Below are positions 10,294-23,062 of a stretch of 64,000 bases of DNA, piece by piece. The stretch lies in NCBI GenBank assembly GCA_037043235.1, contig JAWRVZ010000014.1, forward strand, positions 992,001 through 1,056,000, written 5' to 3'. This DNA is from Rhodeus uyekii. Its lineage: Eukaryota; Chordata; Actinopteri; Cypriniformes; Acheilognathidae. Positions within the stretch are counted from its first letter, which is position 1, and every line of letters starts with the position of its first letter. A model generated the notes under the pieces. It was not told the DNA's origin, made no database searches, and worked only from the letters and a program-made list of their open reading frames with translations. Made by a program: the position numbers and the translations under genes.

Positions 10294-13200
10294 TTGCGTG
10301 AACTTGGGGATTTGCTCATGGAAATCCAAGGGAGTAAAGAAGATGGTTACCTCACAGGTCTGTCATACCTTGACACTTCACGTGGTATTGGACCTATTGT
10401 AGAAAAGCTTCCATACGGGCTTCAGGACAGGTGGGTGACTTCTGGGTCATGGTACAAAGAAGAAAATCACGGTCAATTTCCACCTTTTGAGTTTTTCTGT
10501 AAGTTTGTTTGCTCTGAGGCAAAGAGGCGAAACGATCCAAGCTTTATGTATCAAAGCAGTGCTATAACACCCACAAAGCTTGACAGATCCACTGTGAAGA
10601 GTTTCCATACCAACAAACCCATCTCAGTACACAAGACAGATGTGCGTGTTGCCAGTGACGACCCCAACAAAATCTGTCCATTACACAATAAGCCACACCC
10701 TTTGAAAAAATGCAGAACATTCAGAAACAAACTCCTCGATGACAGAAAAGTCTTCCTCAAAGAGAAAAGAATATGTTTCAAATGCTGTTCTTCGGTTTCC
10801 CACCTTGCCAAAGAACGCAAGGCTTATGTGAAGTGCATTGAATGTGGCAGCACCAGTCATGATGCAGCCATGCACCCTGGCCCATCATCTCAAGCAGTTA
10901 AGGCTCCTTCACCGTCACAAGAGGACGGCGGGGAGGGAGAAGATCATCCTAACACAGCTGTTGTCAGTTCAAGTTGTACAGAAGTTTGTGGTCCAGGTCA
11001 GTGGAGCCGCTCATGCTCAAAAATCTGCCTCGTGAAGATATACCCCATGGGTTCCAAGGACAAGGCCATCAAAGCCTATGTAATTCTGGATGACCAAAGT
11101 AATCGTTCATTAGCCAGACCAGAGTTCTTTGAGCTGTTCAATGTGGAGAGCAAGCCATTCTCATACCATCTCAGAACTTGCTCTGGTGTCATAGAAACGT
11201 CCGGCAAGAAAGCGGAAGGATTCCAAATTGAGTCACTGGATGGAAAAGTTCTCATCTCTCTTCCCCCACTCATTGAGTGTCATGAAATCTTTAATAATCG
11301 ATCTGAAATTCCAACGCCAAGTGCAGTTCTACACCAGCCTCATCTCCAACACATTGCCAAGTACATTCCAGAATTGGAACTAAATGCAGAAATACTTCTG
11401 CTACTTGGAAGAGATGTCATTAGGGCACACAAAGTCAGGCAGCAGGTCAATGGACCAAGCAATGCTCCATTTGCCCAACGATTGGACCTGGGCTGGGTAG
11501 TAATAGGAGAAGTGTGTCTAGGTAACGTACATAAACCAACGGTAAGCACATTCAAGACCAATGTGCTAGAAAGTGGTCGCCATTCAATTTTTCAACCCTG
11601 CACAAGCTTTATGCAGATCAAAGAGATGCAGCAAAACTGTAACATGTCTGGCAAAACAACTGAGAAGACGTTAGGGCAGACAGTGTTTATCAGAACTGAA
11701 CATGACAACAAACCTGCTCTATCTGTGGAAGACAAAGCTTTCTTAAAAATAATGGACACAAATATTTACAGAAACGATACTAACAGCTGGGTAGCTCCTC
11801 TACCATTCAGAGAACCACGCCAGCCCTTGCCAAACAACAAACAGCTGGCAGTTAATCGTTTTACATCCCTGCAACGTAGTCTGAAGAGGAAACCAGAAAT
11901 GCAGCAACAGTATGTGGCATTCATGGAAAAGATCTTTTCTAATGGACATGCTGAGGTAGCGCCACCACTAAGTGGAGATGATGAGTGCTGGTATCTTCCA
12001 ACATTTGGGGTCTATCATCCTAAAAAACCCAATCAGATCAGGGGTGTCTTTGACTCCAGCGCTCGATACTCCGGTGTCTCTCTCAACGATGTGCTCCTCA
12101 CAGGCCCCGACTTCAATAACTCTCTAGTGGGTGTCCTCCTACGCTTTCGGAAAGAGAAAATTGCAATTGTAACGGACATTCAGCAAATGTTTCACTGTTT
12201 CTTGGTGCGGGAAGACCATCGCAACTTCCTACGTTTTTTATGGCACAAGGACAATGATGTCAGCAAGGAAATAGTTGAGTATCGAATGAAGGTCCACGTC
12301 TTTGGAAATGGGCCATCTCCTGCAGTGGCCATCTATGGGCTGCGAAAAGCCATCAGAGAAGGTGCAAAAGAGCATGGTGATGATACTGTCAAGTTTGTGG
12401 AAAGACATTTTTATGTTGATGATGGTTTAGTATCTGTACCGTCTGAAGCGGAGGCAATCGATTTGCTCCAACGAACACAGGCCTCATTAGCAGAGTCAAA
12501 CCTCCACTTACACAAGTTTGCTTCAAACTCTCAGACAGTCATGAAAGCTTTCCCACCTGAAGAATGTGCTCCAGTAATCAAGGACCTAGATCTGAGTGGA
12601 GAAACATCACCCACGCAACGGAGTTTAGGTTTGCTGTGGGAGATCACGAGTGATACATTCACGTACTCCACATCAATCAATGACAAACCATTTACTCGCC
12701 GTGGAGTCCTCTCCACTGTCAACAGTGTTTTCGATCCTCTGGGTCTACTGGCACCTGTCACGATCCAGGGAAGAGCGCTTCTGAGAGAACTCACCGCTGA
12801 ACTGTCAGATTGGGACACACCACTCCCGAAGGACAAATTAAGTAGATGGGAAGCCTGGAGAGATTCTCTCCAAGACCTAAAACAGCTTCATGTTCAGCGT
12901 GCATGCACAAAAAACTCACTCACTGAAGCGGTGCACACAGTATTGTGTGTATTCTCGGATGCATCGACCAAGGCCATAGGTGCTGTGGCGTATCTGAAAG
13001 CACTTCAGAAAGATGGGCAAGTTGAAGTAGGATTTGTTATGGGCAAGGCAAAGTTAGCGCCCCTGTCCGAACCTACAATCCCAAGACTTGAGCTGTGTGC
13101 TGCTGTCTTAGCAGTAGAGATGGCCGATCTCATCCAGGATGAGCTAGATCTAGAGTTGAATGACATACAATTCTTTACAGACAGCAAAGGGGTGCTTGGG

Positions 13201-13575
13201 TACATTTATAACGAGACAAAACGATTCTATGTGTACGTTCACAACAGAGTTCAACGTATCCGTCAGTCCTCAAAACCTGAGCAGTGGCACTATGTACGGA
13301 CGGAAGAAAATCCTGCAGATCATGCGTCAAGATCCTTATCTGCATCCTCCCTGGCAAAGACCTCTTGGTTCACCGGTCCCTCCTTCCTGCGTCAGTCACC
13401 TGCAGAGAAAATGCAATCGAATGAGACATTTCAGCTAATTGAACCTGAAAAGGACTCAGAAATCCGAACACAAGTACAAACGTGTGCTACTAAGTACAAA
13501 CGTGTGCTACTAACCTGGAAGAACCAGAGCTTACCTCTGACCGTTTCCAACGATTCTCCACCTTTACCTCTTTAG
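10294..13575 (+). pseudogene. BEL/Pao gag-pol: zinc knuckles, protease, RT, RNase H
   Basis: The frame of about 1093 codons has no start of its own; it continues the preceding gag frame. Two Cys/His clusters lie near residues 160-195. An aspartic-protease-like I-L-D-D-Q-S-N segment lies near residue 263. RT runs from about residue 590 with the catalytic Y-V-D-D near 707. RNase H starts near 887 (F-S-D-A-S-T) and includes conserved E and D residues. The frame ends early because the 20-bp segment 13474-13493 is repeated at 13494-13513. That shifts the reading frame and gives a stop at 13573. Such a polyprotein would make cDNA from element RNA in cytoplasmic particles; this copy cannot do so unaided. 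Confidence 0.92.
13474..13513 (+). repeat. 20-bp tandem duplication that breaks pol
   Basis: GTACAAACGTGTGCTACTAA occurs twice, at 13474-13493 and 13494-13513, with no mismatch. Twenty is not a multiple of three. The frame upstream ends at 13575, whereas the integrase frame is open across the downstream bases, so this duplication is the direct cause of the split. Confidence 0.93.
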
Positions 13576-13601
13576 TAAGAGGAGTAGCATTTCTAGTTCA
13601 C

Positions 13602-15035
13602 ATGGCAAAATCCTGCAAACACACAAACCAAAAAAGTAAATGCAAAGGTTGGCAACGATGTGACTTACCTCGTACTCCGGATGAAATGGACCAAGCAAGG
13701 AATGTAATTCTTAAAGCAACACAAAAGGCTGCTTTTGCAAAAGAACTTTCCGCTCTCCAAGTTAAACAAGCAGTATCCAAAAGTAGCTGCTTATGGAAAC
13801 TCAGTCCAATCATAGAAGATGATTTAATTTGTGTTGGAGGACGACTAAAATACTCAGAGGTTACAACTGCAGAAAAGAACCCAATAATTCTTCCAAAAGA
13901 TAGCCACATCTCCCTACTGCTCACCCGACATCACCATGAGAAAGTGAAACACCAAGGCCGTCACTTGACGGAAGGAGCGATCAGGGCAGCGGGATTGTGG
14001 ATCTTGGGAGGCAAGGCGTTAATCAATGCAGTAATTAAAAAATGCATAACTTGTCGCAAGCTTCGTGGAAAGCTGGAGGAGCAACGCATGGCAGACCTGC
14101 CTTCTGAACGACTCTCAACCTGCCCTCCCTTTACTTATGTGGGCCTTGATGTATTTGGACCCTGGTCTATCATGACCAGACGCACCAGGGGAGCACAGGC
14201 AGAGAGCAAGCGGTGGGCTATTATGTTCTGCTGTATGAGTTCAAGAGCTGTACATGTCGAGGTCATTGAGTCTATGGACACGTCAAGCTGCATAAATGCT
14301 CTCAGACGATTCTTTGCACTCAGAGGACCTGCAAAGCAGCTCCGTTCCGACTGCGGTACAAATTTCATTGGAGCTTACAAGGAGCTTGGAATGGACAAAA
14401 TGGTGCAGAGGTACCTCAGCGAGCAAGGATGCAGCTGGGAATTCAACCCACCACACAGTTCTCACATGGGAGGCTCATGGGAGCGTATGATTGGCATTGC
14501 CAGAAGAATCTTAGATTCAGTGTTTCTGCAACTGAACACTCGCTTAACTCATGAAGTTCTTTGTACACTAATGGCAGAAGTTACTGCTATCATCAATGCA
14601 CGACCACTCTTACCTGTGTCTACAGACCCGGAACAACCTTTCATTCTTTCACCGTCAATGCTCCTAACACAGAAGACAGGAGTGCCACCTCCTCCTGGAG
14701 ACTTCTCAGTCAAGGACCTGTACACTAAGCAATGGAGACAAGTTCAAGCTCTTGCAAACCAGTTCTGGACCCGCTGGCGTCGTGAATACTTACCTTGCTT
14801 ACAACACAGACAGAAGTGGACAGTACCTCGCAGAAATCTTCAAATCGGAGATCTAGTTCTGCTCAGGGACAAGCAGGTAGCCCGCAACTGCTGGCCTATG
14901 GCCAGAATCACTACTATATTCCCTGGAAAAGATGGACATGTAAGAAAGGTTGAAGTGACGACAAGTGACCAAGGCAATATAAAAACCTTTCTAAGGCCAA
15001 TTGCAGAAGTTGTCCTACTTCTACCCAAAGATTGA
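13602..15035 (+). pseudogene. BEL/Pao integrase, C-terminal pol
   Basis: This is an open frame of 477 codons in a different phase from RT/RNase H. An H-H-C-C zinc-binding region spans about 13929-14070 (…H-H-H-E…, C-I-T-C). The DDE core is visible as G-L-D-V-F-G-P-W (D near 14149), R-S-D-C-G-T-N (near 14345) and M-G-G-S-W-E (E near 14482). A basic C-terminal domain follows. The first ATG at 13602 is probably not a natural start; coding potential extends back to the duplication at 13474-13513. The protein would insert element cDNA into the genome. Confidence 0.92.
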
Positions 15036-15099
15036 TCTAGAGGTTAAGGTTCAGCACTCTCACAAATTCATAGTGACTTCACATAGGTCAGGCGGGGAT

Positions 15100-15691
15100 T
15101 GTTGTCCTTTAAGGAATATCATTGTTGATATTTTTGTCCTTTAAGGAATATCATTTTCTAATGCTTTATTTTTATTGCACTGGTTCTTAGGAAGAATGTG
15201 AAGTTCTTTACTTATTTTTCTGTTTTTTTTCCTAATTTGTAAACTTTAATATAATCCGCTATGTAACTACGTTACTACGCTAGAAATCGCCAAAACAGAC
15301 ACCTCAATCTTTGTCATCCACTATAAAATGTCATAGAGGCAATGCTGTAAGTTCATCGAGGTGACATTAGACATGTTAAGATGATATATTTACAAGTATT
15401 TGTTATAAAAAACGATCTTTAATGAGTTACTAAAGACGAGCTAGCATTGATGCTAACGGCTACATTTTGAATAGCACTTATTGTTTGTGTTATAGTTGTG
15501 TATAATTGAATGTTTAGCTAAGACATGCACACTGAATGTTGTTGTATTGTTTATTACAGTTTTCACCATATGCTACATGAACAAGATAAAGGGAAAGTAA
15601 ATGGTTAACCTTGCTACGACCTTGTCTTCATTGGCTGTGGTTTAACTCAGTGTTTAGTCAGAGTTTCTACACACTGCACGAGAACACTACA
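15100..15691 (+). repeat. BEL 3' LTR
   Basis: TG...CA ends, preceded by a purine-rich tract. It differs from the 5' LTR by a partial duplication near its start (the TTGTCCTTTAAGG stretch occurs at 15102 and again about 30 bp on) and by loss of the ACTTCCGG-repeat block. It is followed by the TSD ATATG. Confidence 0.92.
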
Positions 15692-15696
15692 ATATG

Positions 15697-16880
15697 AGCT
15701 CATTAAACAATAACACATTATTGACGTGCACATGGATAGCAATGTGTTCTCGAATACTTGATCCTAATTTCTGCCACCCTCCAAATTGTGGCTAATATCT
15801 TGTTACATCAGCTGAAGTATAAACCTCAAAAGATGAGTATGGCATTTTTTACATCAAAATCTATATTTTGAGTAATTTTCCATGTCTTTTAACATGTTTG
15901 TAAAGTGAGAGAAAAATGTTTGTGTTTGATCAAAACTTCAAGAAATGACATCATCTTTCCCTATTCTTATTTGTTTATTTCCTTTTGTCTTCCTCCCATC
16001 CCCCACCTCCATTAACTGAAAAAGAAATTCAAGCAGGTCAAACCATCAGGGAATCATTTACTATGACGGTGGAAAAACGTACTTCCTACACAGCTCTGGA
16101 GCCAGCCGTAAACATTTAATCTGTGGACCCTACTATGAATCCTCTTGTATTTATATAGAAGTGCTGTAACAATACATTAAAACAAAAATTAGGAGATACA
16201 GTATGCTATTCACTATGGTACCAGATGTTTTCGTAACACTTTGACAATGAGGCACTTACAATAATCACGAAGACTTCTGATTAGATCAGAAATCCAGCAC
16301 TGACTGCCTAAATTAACTAAAATGACCTGCATATTAGAAGTGACTTTACATGAGGATAGTGTTGACTGAATGCCTGCCTTTCACGGACAGGCTCTGTTAC
16401 AATTAGGTAATGAAAATCATTCAGATAGAAAAATCTGTGTAAACTCTCTTCCTCCCATCTCTCTCACACACTCAGCAGATTCTTTCTCTCTTTGCTGTTC
16501 CTTTCCCTTTCTCCCTATTTCACTCTTCCACTCTCAGAGTGAAGTAACTCTCTGATCAGGCAAGATACAAACAAACAAGGGAGGAAAAAAGAAGGCGTAC
16601 AGACTGTTGTGAAATGTGGAGGAGGGGGGACACCACGCACATTTCGAGAACAAAGTATTTAATGTCTGAAAGAATGTGATTTGATACTCATACTAAAGAA
16701 AAAATTTAAACATGCAAAATAATTTAAATAAATACATTAGATAAATGTATAATAAATTAATAAAACATTTTCTATAAATTAATAAATACATTTTTAAATA
16801 AATTAAAATCAAATAAATTAGAGCACCTTAAAGATTCCAATTCAGAATACCCTGCCCAGGTGTTGACATGGCCAACAACA
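15697..16880. other. Intergenic, no gene seen
   Basis: Low-complexity AT-rich sequence. Positions 16690-16830 are rich in AATAAAT words. No ORF has a recognisable domain. Confidence 0.5.
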
Positions 16881-16916
16881 TCCATCAACGACAAACGGAA
16901 AAGGAGCTGATGGATC

Positions 16917-17763
16917 TCAAGCCGCAGACGGGAGAGCCAGTGGACTTGAGCGACTGTCCATAGTGTATAAAAACTTACTTAGAGTTGGTGAGACTAAGGA
17001 CACAGGCAGGAAGGAGGAACCTGCTGCAGCAGTAGGGGGTGGCGAAACAAGTCTGTGGCGAAGGTAGAGTAACGACTGACCGAGGTGTAGCCGTTGGGAT
17101 AAGGGAACCACAAGGCAGAGGGTCTCTGGTGGACCCCTGTGTGGGAGGAGCCAAGGCAAAGCCGACATGTTGACTGCCTGAGGTGGAGAGAAGGAATCAG
17201 AGGGTGATGGCGGAGCCAAAGAATCCTCTCGCTCAGATGAAGATGGTGATTTTACAACCTGAGGCAGTAAAGATGAGTAAAGAGCTCATTCTGAGGCAGT
17301 AAAGAACAACCTGAGGCAGTAAAGAGCTTCAGCCTTCAGAGGCCGCAGACTGGCTGAGCTTTTTTTTGTAAGGGTGACAGAGGCAAGTACCTCTATTTCC
17401 AGATCAATTAGCCAATCCTCAATGTCCAAAACCACCAGTATTCCCTCTGTCACAGTCGCTGGCTCACACCACCGGTCAGACTGACTCTGGAGCTCCAGGA
17501 TGATGATCAGTGTTGTCCCTTCCTCATCGGGCTCTGACTCACTCAGGTCACTCTTCATCTGCGGGGTGCTCTAGTGAGGTCTCCGTGGATGAGAGTGGTG
17601 GTGAGCTGGGGTCTGGCTGTCTCTTGGATCTAGGAGAAATGCTCTCCAGATGTCTGATAATGGCCTGCCTCCAGTCAAGTCCTGTGGCATCTGGGAGGCC
17701 TACTGGATGATGGTAGTTCACCCCAAACCTGAAAAGCAATTTGACGCAAGAAACTCTCAGCAT
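16917..17763 (-). pseudogene. Degraded unidentified coding-like region, probably transposon-derived
   Basis: Three overlapping or adjacent minus-strand frames (17763-17548, 17558-17286 and 17219-16917) read as acidic, proline-rich and leucine-rich segments. They look like one frameshifted protein. The second frame begins 11 bases inside the end of the first, in another phase. I do not recognise a domain. GC content and codon quality are higher than in the surroundings. It could be a decayed transposon gene or a chance series of frames. Confidence 0.3.
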
Positions 17764-19137
17764 AAAATCAAAACATTTGAAGCCCTTTCAGGCAATTGAA
17801 GCAGTTTTATAGTTTTATTATAAATAAAAATGCTTGCGTGAGCAAAAACAGCAGTCGAGAGCAGGTGAATGTTCGCGCGCGCGAGTGATTAAAATAAGCT
17901 CGTGGGTACCGGTATTTACGCGTGTAGCCCTTTTTTCCGAGCGGATGTAATTTACGCACGCGCAAACATCAGTTTTGCGCTCGCATATTAAAGGCACGGA
18001 TTTACCGCCATATGGGTGGAGCTACAAGTTACGTGCAGGGGATAAAAGAGCCACAGCACAGGGGTGAAAGAGCCGCATGAAAGACTCTGTTACAATCACT
18101 GATATCGCAAAGTCTTGTTTTGCTATTGTGCACAATTCTGAACGTTTATTATTCTGCCTGTTGTTCTGTTACCGATTCTGCTGCCTACCGGTCATTAATT
18201 CTGTCTGCCCACCCCGACCTTTGCCAGGATTATCATTTATGTATGTTCTCTGCCTGTCCTAACTATCCGCCTATACGGCCACTCTTATTATAGACACGAT
18301 ATTGGATCTCTGCCTGTGAGTCCCTTTCGTTACAGTACTGTTATTTTCTATCATATAAATAACCTTGTAAATAAACAATGCACCTACACAGGATGTGATC
18401 AAAATGAAACAATATGAGGTAATTCTACATATTACAAAACTTACCTAAAAAAACAAGATGTAAACAAACAAAAAAAATACTTTTACGATGCACAGAGCCT
18501 TAAAACAACCATAAAAGCTTTAACAATGGATAACATGCTGAATGATGACAACAACCATGGAAATGTCATGAAATACCTGAAATACAAATTTTGTGATTGT
18601 TCAATTCCCAAGAATGTCCAGTTAAAACAAACAGGGTTGTCCCTTGGTGATGTTGTTTAGACTGAACGTTCATTTGGAAGTATTGTTTTTATGTTTTTGT
18701 TTTTTCTGCAGGATAAACAGTGACGATACAAACATAGACAACTATTTGAGATAGACCTTTATAGAGGCAGGAAATGGTATTAGAAACAATAAGATTACAA
18801 ATCTCAGGCTAACAGTAGCCAATAGTTAAATTTATTGTCATTCACTGGGCCGAAAGCCTGAGCAATGAGTTGAGTAACTTTCAGCAATTTTTTTATCTTT
18901 CACTCAAGGTCACACTCACAGCAGCAGGGCTTCAGCTCACCCCACTCCCCCCCCTCTTCCTGCAAGAGAGTAACCATGTCTCACTCTGTCCACTGCAGAG
19001 AGCCCTGTCTCACTTCATCTGCCTGTGAGAATCTAACCTTGTCTCACTCTGCCTCTAGGAGCAGAAGTCTGTCTCACTGTATCTGTCTGTGAAGATTTAA
19101 ATCTCATCATCTTCCGCCTGGCCCTGTCTTACTCTCA
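17764..19137. other. Intergenic repeat remnants
   Basis: Positions 18040-18090 (AGAGCCGCATGAAAG) resemble the ends of the hAT-like elements elsewhere in the window. Positions 18900-19130 contain several diverged TCTCACTCTG-type repeats. No gene is seen. Confidence 0.4.
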
Positions 19138-19640
19138 CTTAAAGGGACAGTTTACACAAAATTAAATATTATGTCATTATCATGTTGTTTCAAACCTCAA
19201 TGCATTTCTTTCTTCAGCTTCACTTTATTTTTTATTTAAGTCTCCTTGTTACAGTGTAATTGCACAAATGAGTACTGACTAATATTAATTAACATGTACT
19301 GACTATAAGATTACAGTTATCAAGATTGTGTTATTTCTTATAATTATGCATAATTTACTGTTATTACCAAGAACACGTAATATGTGACACTGGGACACTG
19401 GACACTGTGTCTATATCTAGGACACTGTAAAAAGATGTGTTACCCTTTCTTCTTTGAAAAAAAAAATTATATTTTGAAAAATGTTGGTAACTAAAAAGTG
19501 TTAGTGACCATTGACTTCCATTGTATTTAAACAATGAAACAAACAAAAGGAATACAGAAATAGAAAGAATAAGAATGAATAAGTAAAAATAAGTTGTACA
19601 GGTTCGGAATGACAGGAGGGTGAGTAAATGAAGACAGAAA
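19138..19640. mobile_element. Fish MITE-like element
   Basis: It starts with AAAGGGACAGTTTACACAAA. Near 19605-19640 it has the complementary-type end containing GGAATGACAGGAGGGTGAGT. Both words belong to a very common cyprinid short interspersed DNA element, recognised from experience rather than a search. No ORF of its own is supported. Confidence 0.45.
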
Positions 19641-21765
19641 TGTTTGGATGTCACTCTTGTCAATACTTGTCTTGTTAACTATCGACTTCTTCTTCCTTTT
19701 ATTAATGATTCAACCATTTTTTTCTATTTCACAATCAAGTTAATAATCACCTCTGTGCTTCTTATTGAAGCATTGCTAAGAGATCCCATTGAAAAACTGG
19801 CAAAACATTTAGTAGGTGTATTTATTTAAATACACATATAGCGACAGAGATGGAAGAGGAAACAGAAAAATGTAATAACACACAAAATGTTGGCTGGAGG
19901 AATGGAAGCCTAACCTTCCGGTTAAATAAGCCAGTTAGGCAGCCAATTGGAAAAAAAGGCTGTGGAACATTGATGTTCTAATCCATGAGACTTTGAATAA
20001 AACAGTTAGAATGGGTATCCATGTTTCCACACTTATCAGGATCATCAACTATAACAATGGACTTACCCTCGTCTTAATCAAGCACAAAATCTAGGGCTAA
20101 CTACGGGATAAACTAGTTAGACTGTCTTATCTCGCTTACCGTAATGTGTTTAAAGTCCACAGGATTACAGTCATTTAGAAAACCAAAAATCTTGCGATAG
20201 ATTCATAAAAAAACACCTAATCTAGGTAATAAAACAATACTAATTGATCTGGTTATTTGGAGTTATATATGACATTGTATTTGAAACAATGATAAGACAA
20301 GATGAATAAATGTTATGAATTCTACATGCAAGAGAGAGGATTAAAAAGTTGTATTGATAGAGTAAGGAGACTCCAACGTAGTATAACACATACTGTAACA
20401 GAGTAAATAACCAAAAAGCAGTGTTCTTACAGTTCTTGTAAATATTTGTGGTTAATTTTTTTAAATACAGTATAGGCTAATCCTAACACGTACATCAAAG
20501 TCCCAAATAGCTAAACCCAGGAGGGAAATAAGGGCTGTGCTAAAATAATCTGCAGGGAAAAAATGTTTTGCAACACTGTGCTCTTTTGTTTGAACATTGC
20601 TGCAGAATGTTACTCAAGGGGAAAGGTAATGCAGTTTCATAGCTGTACAACTATATGTACTTCTTCAAGTGTAGACGCGTCAATACATGCTACCCTTTAT
20701 CGCGGAATTTACAACAGCATAGAATTTGGTTTAGAGACGTGGTCTTAGATCACCACTTCATAAATCAGCGTCTGCCTGGAATACCACATAAGAGCAAGCA
20801 GGAAATGACAGTACTTTTTTTTCCTGAATGATTCTGATCACAGAACCATGGACAAAAACTAAGGTTTGATCCCTCTCTTGTGGTAAATGAACTAAATAAC
20901 ACAACATAGCACTGTAAATTTCTACTCAGCCATCAAAGTTGAGTGTAAGTAAATAAATACCAACAACAGTGGGACCTCACTTTGTACTTTGTTTAGGGAC
21001 CTCAGTCTTAAGAAAACTCTCTCTCTACATGGGAGTTTGTGCAGCCCCACCCAAAAGTCTAAATAGATAAGAACACTGGGTGGGATGAAACAAAGAAAAC
21101 AAGTTTGAAAGACTTCAAATTCTTTTTTTTAAAGAATTGTACTCTCAGGTTACACCTATTGTTAGGCACAATTTGAGAGACAAAAGACTGTTTTATACGT
21201 GGACACCCAGATAGGAGCCATTCTGGATTTCACAAAATCTCTTCATTACTTTTTCCCCCCTCTCAAAATGGCCTGTGACCATTGTGAAAAGAATTAGCTC
21301 ATTCATGCATAAGGTGAATGGTGTCAAAGAAAAGACATATAACATAGAGAACAATTATAAGGGTGAATGCATTAATGCAACATGGAATTATAATGTACAC
21401 ATATTTACAAAATGTATGTTCCACATCTCATTTAGACAGAGCCAAAAGTTAAAATCTTGTTAGTTAATCCTGTGTACTTATTTAATCAGATCTTACATTT
21501 TACAAGCCAGTCATTACATCTTGATCATACTTAACAGACTAACGAGCAAATAATAAGCTTAGACTAGCAAATTACCATTTTAGACCAGTATAAACCAGAT
21601 AATATAAAACTATGCAGTGTGACCATGCAGCTCGGAAGAGAGTCACTTTCAAGGTCCCGCTAGCAGGACGATTGGTGCTCTTTTTTTATTGCGTTTTTTT
21701 TTTTTGTACATATATAGGCCTTGCTTAGTACTCATCATAAATGAGGTATCATTGAACACCTCAAA
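19641..21765. other. Intergenic, no gene seen
   Basis: AT-rich DNA with scattered short frames lacking domains. No promoter or RNA gene could be supported. Confidence 0.5.
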
Positions 21766-21955
21766 CCAGAGGCGGCTAATCTCGGTTCCTGGAGAGCCAC
21801 AGTCCAGCAGAATTTTAGCTCCAACCTGGTAAAAACCTCAACTGCCTGTAGCTTTCTAGCAAACCTCCTTGATTAGATGTTCAGGTGTATTTGATCGGGG
21901 TTGGAGCAAAACTCTGCAGGACTGATGTTGGCCATCCCTGACTTAAACACTCAAA
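21766..21955. mobile_element. Short palindromic hAT-like MITE
   Basis: It contains TTCCTGGAGAGCCACAGTCC near the left end and GTTGGAGCAAAACTCTGCAG near the right. Both are parts of a widespread teleost palindromic element. The ends are diverged and no target duplication could be read. Confidence 0.55.
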
Positions 21956-22790
21956 ACCATTTTGAAAATGGAAAATTTATTAATTTAGTTTTGTGAAAGA
22001 TGTGATATTGTGAAGATAAAGTTAAATTCGGTGGCTCTTTTTGAGCAAAAATGAAATGTTGTAAAATTATATAAAAAGTAAAATAAAAGCTGCATTTTTT
22101 TTTTTACATATTTGTCTCATTGCTTTCACTTCATCAATAATCTGCTGAGTTATCTTCTATTAAAAACAACAACAACAACAACAACAACCATAGCTCTGTA
22201 GTTCAAAGCATTTATGCTAAACCTAAAATGGCGGTGACCGTTAAAGAGTTAATAAAATGCTCTCAGTCATGAGACTCCCGGAAATGAGAATGAACTTGCA
22301 GTCCATAAATATAAGAAATATCTGCATTCATTGATTTTTTTATCTGTTCCTAAAAGGACCATTTATCAGAAACATAGATAATATTTGTTTCAATTTGATC
22401 TTGTTTTAACTTAAAAATGGAGGAGGAGAGGTTTTTAACAGTAGAACTTTAAATTGAAGAGGTAGAATTTTCTGTGTTCCCATTTGCTCAACTAACAGAA
22501 AAATAAAAACAAAGCATTATCAGAACTTTCCAAACACAAAAAGGGGGAGAAAAACAAACAAATATTAAGATAGATTTCCCTTGCAGCACTGTTGAGTTTT
22601 TAATTTTTAGTATACTATTATAACTGTACATTTAAAAGATTTAAATACATTTTTAAAACTTAGATATACGATTTTGATAACTGAAAAAAATGAATGCGTT
22701 TCATGACTGCAGCTTGAACAGCAAACCATTACAATAAAAAGTTGAGCTACTACGCCATCTATTGAACGGTTTTGCTGTATGTCTAAAACG
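21956..22790. other. Intergenic DNA upstream of tceanc
   Basis: AT-rich, with a (CAA)n run at about 22168-22188. No gene is seen. Confidence 0.5.
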
Positions 22791-22799
22791 TTATTGGAT

Positions 22800-22835
22800 T
22801 ATTCAGACATGGCGGAAGGAGTGTGAGTGATCCCT
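22800..22835 (+). promoter_or_regulatory. Likely tceanc first exon/core promoter with YY1- and ETS-like sites
   Basis: GACATGGCGGAAGGAGT matches the composite of a YY1 site (ATGGCGG) and an ETS core (GGAA) that often sits just after vertebrate transcription starts. It is followed by GTGAGT, a good 5' splice site. The coding start of tceanc is about 230 bp downstream, after an AG acceptor near 23050. A non-coding first exon ending at about 22823 is therefore plausible. This is inference; no transcript was available. Confidence 0.5.
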
Positions 22836-23062
22836 TTTACAGGATTTAAGAGTGAATGTTTACAAAAAAGATATGTTTGTTTGAATGTGAATGCGTTGCG
22901 CTAGGCTGCGATTTGAAAATTTATTATTTTATTCACATTTTGCTTGCAGTTTATTCTTCTAAACGAATGTGTGTCTGTAGGCTAAACGCTGTTGAAGACG
23001 TCATTTTTTTGCACTAGATTAAGTAACTTCCTTTGTTTTCTTGTTTTAATGTATAAGAGGAC

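Larger units (their letters stand above)
453..15691 (+). mobile_element. BEL/Pao LTR retrotransposon with both LTRs and exact TSD
   Basis: The full provirus-like copy runs from a 5' LTR (453-697 plus 7330-7677, split by a later insertion) through gag and pol to a 3' LTR (15100-15691). ATATG lies immediately outside both ends (448-452 and 15692-15696), the 5-bp duplication expected for BEL/Pao. LTRs end in TG...CA. A purine-rich tract (about 15090-15099) sits just before the 3' LTR. The pol order protease-RT-RNase H-integrase and the gag DUF1759-like region fit BEL/Pao. The copy is not intact: gag is broken by about 1.6 kb without coding sequence, a TAA stop lies at 10291, and a 20-bp tandem duplication shifts the frame before integrase. 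The family was judged from protein motifs by eye, without a search. Confidence 0.9.
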
